Below are positions 62,040 to 64,000 of a DNA stretch of 64,000 nt, piece by piece (within the stretch, counting starts at the first letter, position 1; the number at the start of each line of letters is the position of its first letter). A model generated the notes under the pieces. It ran no database searches. It saw only the letters and a list, made by a program, of their open reading frames with translations, and was not told the DNA's origin. The translations under genes were made by a program, and so were the position numbers. Source of the stretch: an uncultured Tateyamaria sp. (GTDB taxonomy: Bacteria > Pseudomonadota > Alphaproteobacteria > Rhodobacterales > Rhodobacteraceae). The stretch is taken from contig CANMVD010000001.1 in assembly GCA_947501275.1 (NCBI GenBank), forward strand, positions 186,001-250,000, written 5' to 3'.

Positions 62040-62384
62040 ATGCTCAAAGGACTAGGCGGGCTCGGCGACATGGCCGGGATGATGAAAAAAGCGCAGGAAA
62101 TGCAGACCAAAATGGCCGAGATGCAAGAGGATCTGGCCAATGCGACCGTGACCGGCGAAAGCGGCGCGGGCCTGGTGAAAGCCACAGCCACGGCGAAAGG
62201 CGAATTGACTGCACTGGACATTGACCCCTCGATCTTCAACGGCGACGACAAGGAAGTGGTCGAGGACCTGATCCTCGCAGCAATAAAAGACGCCCAAGCC
62301 AAGGCGGCGGAAAAGGCACAGGACGAAATGGGCAAACTGACAGAAGGCCTCGGCCTGCCACCGGGCATGAAGTTGCCATTCTGA
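62040..62384 (+). CDS. ybaB: Nucleoid-associated protein YbaB/EbfC
   Basis: A 114-residue DNA-binding protein. The N-terminal helix has the usual Met-rich GDMAGMMKKAQEMQTKMAEM, and VEDLILAAIKDAQAKAAE matches the second helix. It forms dimers that bind DNA and often sits before recR. AAGGAG precedes the ATG. The C-terminal GLPPGMKLPF is the family ending. Confidence 0.93.
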   Translation: MLKGLGGLGDMAGMMKKAQEMQTKMAEMQEDLANATVTGESGAGLVKATATAKGELTALDIDPSIFNGDDKEVVEDLILAAIKDAQAKAAEKAQDEMGKLTEGLGLPPGMKLPF

Positions 62385-62454
62385 GATCCCGTAGCTTCAT
62401 CTTGCCAAATAAACTTCCGCCGGAGGCTCCCTCGGGCGCAACAGAGACACCGCT

Positions 62455-63048
62455 TTGAGCAGTACGCGCGATATCGACGCCCTGATCGAGATGATGGCAA
62501 AACTGCCCGGGCTTGGGCCACGCTCGGCCCGTCGTGCGGTCCTTCATCTGATCCGCAAACGTGCCCTGTTGCTCACGCCTCTGGCCGACATGATGCAGAC
62601 TGTCGCAGCCACTGCACGTGAATGCATGAATTGCGGCAATGTCGGCACCAGTGATATCTGCGACATCTGCACCTCGCAAAAACGCGGCAACGGCGAATTG
62701 TGCGTTGTCGAGGATGTGGCGGATCTCTGGGCGATGGAACGCACAAGTGTCTTCAAGGGCCGCTATCATGTGCTTGGTGGAACGCTCTCGGCACTGGACG
62801 CCATCGGGCCACAGGAATTGCGGATCCCCAAGTTGATTGACCGGGTCGAAACCGAAAACATCAGCGAAGTTATCCTTGCCTTGAACGCCACCATCGACGG
62901 GCAAACAACGGCCCACTACATCGCCGATCAGCTTGAGGGGCAGGTCACGCTGACCTCTCTGGCCCAGGGTGTGCCGATTGGAGGTGAACTGGACTACCTG
63001 GATGATGGCACCATCAGCGCGGCATTGAAGGCCCGGAAGTCACTTTGA
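62455..63048 (+). CDS. recR: Recombination protein RecR
   Basis: A 197-residue RecR, part of RecFOR gap repair. The HhH element [18 protein letters not shown] is at residues 9-26, the zinc finger has [16 protein letters not shown], and the Toprim domain starts with [13 protein letters not shown]. The start is TTG at 62455; no ATG or GTG lies near. The 70-base gap after ybaB has GC-rich dyad sequence (CCGCCGGAGG). Confidence 0.95.
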   Translation: MSSTRDIDALIEMMAKLPGLGPRSARRAVLHLIRKRALLLTPLADMMQTVAATARECMNCGNVGTSDICDICTSQKRGNGELCVVEDVADLWAMERTSVFKGRYHVLGGTLSALDAIGPQELRIPKLIDRVETENISEVILALNATIDGQTTAHYIADQLEGQVTLTSLAQGVPIGGELDYLDDGTISAALKARKSL

Positions 63049-63482
63049 CGCCACTCGATGCATTGACTTTGCGTCCGCGCGCATCAGACATCCCGACAAG
63101 CGACGCGCAGCTGGATGGCCATTCCTGGCGGGTGCGTGGTGCCGCCCTTGAAGGGGCATGGCGCATCGGACCAAGTGTTTTGGTCGCCACGACAGACGAT
63201 GTGCCATACGAAGAGGCATTGCACTTTACGCTTTGGACTCAAAGGGGATGGACCGAGCACCTGACACTTTCAGCGGCCTACGCAACCGGCCTTTTCCGCC
63301 TCAGACGAACACGTGACACAACCGTTTCCTTTGCCTTTTTCGGCGATGCAGTCTGGCGGCTAAGCGTGTTGGAACGCCCCCGTTTCCATATCCCGCGCCT
63401 TCAGGATCCGCCGGGCTTCTCCCGCCCTTTGCAACTGCGGACACGTCTTGCGATAGACAGCCCTGACAGCATCAACAGCTAG
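63045..63482 (+). CDS. Hypothetical protein
   Basis: A 145-residue protein of unknown function. The TTG at 63045 overlaps the recR stop as TTGA, which suggests coupling to recR. There is no signal peptide or membrane helix. The sequence is beta-rich with several Trp and Phe-rich strands ([30 protein letters not shown]). Its TAG shares the palindrome CTAG with the stop of the convergent threonine aldolase gene. I do not recognise a family. Confidence 0.65.
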   Translation: MTPLDALTLRPRASDIPTSDAQLDGHSWRVRGAALEGAWRIGPSVLVATTDDVPYEEALHFTLWTQRGWTEHLTLSAAYATGLFRLRRTRDTTVSFAFFGDAVWRLSVLERPRFHIPRLQDPPGFSRPLQLRTRLAIDSPDSINS

Positions 63483-64000
63483 CTGCTGCGGTCGCCAAAA
63501 AAGCTCTCGAATCCGGAAATTGCCGTTTGCAGCGCCTCGTCCGTGACGTCCTTGTGCAATACCAGCCGCGTCGTCCCTGTCGCCCCTGTCAACTTCACGC
63601 CATGTTCCGCCATATGACGCGGCAAATCCGAAGTCACGCCCCCTTCGGGCGTGAAAAAGATCATGTTGGTCGCCTGCTGAACATCCCCAAACGGGCTCAG
63701 ACGATCCGCAAGATGGGCTGCGCGTGCGTGGTCGTCTTTCAGGCGTGACACATTGTGATCGAGCGCGTGTAATCCTGCAGCTGCAAGGATACCTGCTTGA
63801 CGGGTGCCACCGCCCAGCATCTTGCGCCACCGCCGGGCCTTGTCGATGATCTCGCGAGGGCCAACGAGAACCGAACCCACCGGAGCACCCAGCCCCTTGG
63901 ACAAACAGATCGACACCGTATCAAACAGATCTGCAAGCGCTGCCTCGGCGCAGTTCAATGCCGCTATTGCGTTGAAATAGCGTGCTCCGTCCAAGTGCAC
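63479..64000 (-). CDS. Low-specificity threonine aldolase, 5' part beyond the window
   Basis: The C-terminal 173 residues of a fold-type I PLP enzyme that cleaves threonine to glycine and acetaldehyde. HLDGARYFNA is the metal/PLP-side block, SICLSKGLGAPVGSV carries the Schiff-base lysine, and RRWRKMLGGGTRQAG follows, all hallmarks of LtaE-type aldolases. The apparent GTG start at the window edge is an internal valine codon; roughly the first 170 residues lie outside. Confidence 0.9.
   Translation of the reverse strand: MHLDGARYFNAIAALNCAEAALADLFDTVSICLSKGLGAPVGSVLVGPREIIDKARRWRKMLGGGTRQAGILAAAGLHALDHNVSRLKDDHARAAHLADRLSPFGDVQQATNMIFFTPEGGVTSDLPRHMAEHGVKLTGATGTTRLVLHKDVTDEALQTAISGFESFFGDRSS

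Overview
The window reads as a chromosomal segment of an alphaproteobacterium of the order Rhodobacterales, most likely the Roseobacter group. The evidence is the gene content: ccoNOPQ and ccoGHIS beside fnrL and hemN, yejABEF, TAXI-type TRAP transport, an SRP RNA upstream of dnaX-ybaB-recR, a DUF6552-like small membrane protein, and the start and stop codon usage. The genus cannot be fixed from sequence reading alone. No tRNA, rRNA, CRISPR array, insertion sequence or phage gene was recognised.

Layout. 1-18.6 kb is an accessory catabolic zone with many LysR regulators and much decay. It holds the end of a glycosyltransferase, a haloacetate-dehalogenase-like hydrolase, and a wrecked tripartite tricarboxylate transporter (tctC frameshifted, tctB absent). 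A truncated tctA there has become fused in frame to fragments of leuC-like and leuD-like isomerase genes, just ahead of an intact tartrate dehydrogenase gene. Next come a LysR-flanked oxidoreductase operon, a decayed SDR/LysR pair, and a coherent cluster of TAXI-TRAP transporter, D-amino-acid dehydrogenase, LysR and D-cysteine desulfhydrase-type enzyme that suggests D-amino-acid use. 18.8-27.5 kb is a second accessory zone. A subtilase with a large insert and a PAP2/vanadium-haloperoxidase-like protein with twelve N-terminal Asn-Val-Gly repeats form an operon. Divergent from it are a SARP-type winged-helix/TPR regulator and two unrecognised proteins, then a convergent secreted serralysin-type metalloprotease. 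This zone is the best candidate for an undescribed system.

28-64 kb is mostly core genome: hemF, a probably non-catalytic SDR, an RsmC-like methyltransferase, clpS, a HAD hydrolase and a PBP5-type carboxypeptidase. Then comes the microaerobic respiration block: ccoSIHG, a LysR gene, a small coupled gene pair, ccoPQON, a universal stress protein, fnrL and hemN. Three sites of the form TTGAT-N4-GTCAA lie upstream of ccoG, between ccoN and the stress gene, and between fnrL and hemN, which fits one FnrL-controlled regulon including fnrL itself. The yejFEBA peptide transporter, a membrane-anchored cytochrome c, prephenate dehydratase, NudC, a 5'-nucleotidase-family enzyme, the 4.5S RNA, a TetR/hydrolase pair with two clear operators, and dnaX, two small paralogous membrane proteins, ybaB and recR follow. 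The window ends inside a threonine aldolase gene.

All functional calls rest on motif and family recognition by eye. Starts were moved where a ribosome binding site or family length favoured an internal codon.
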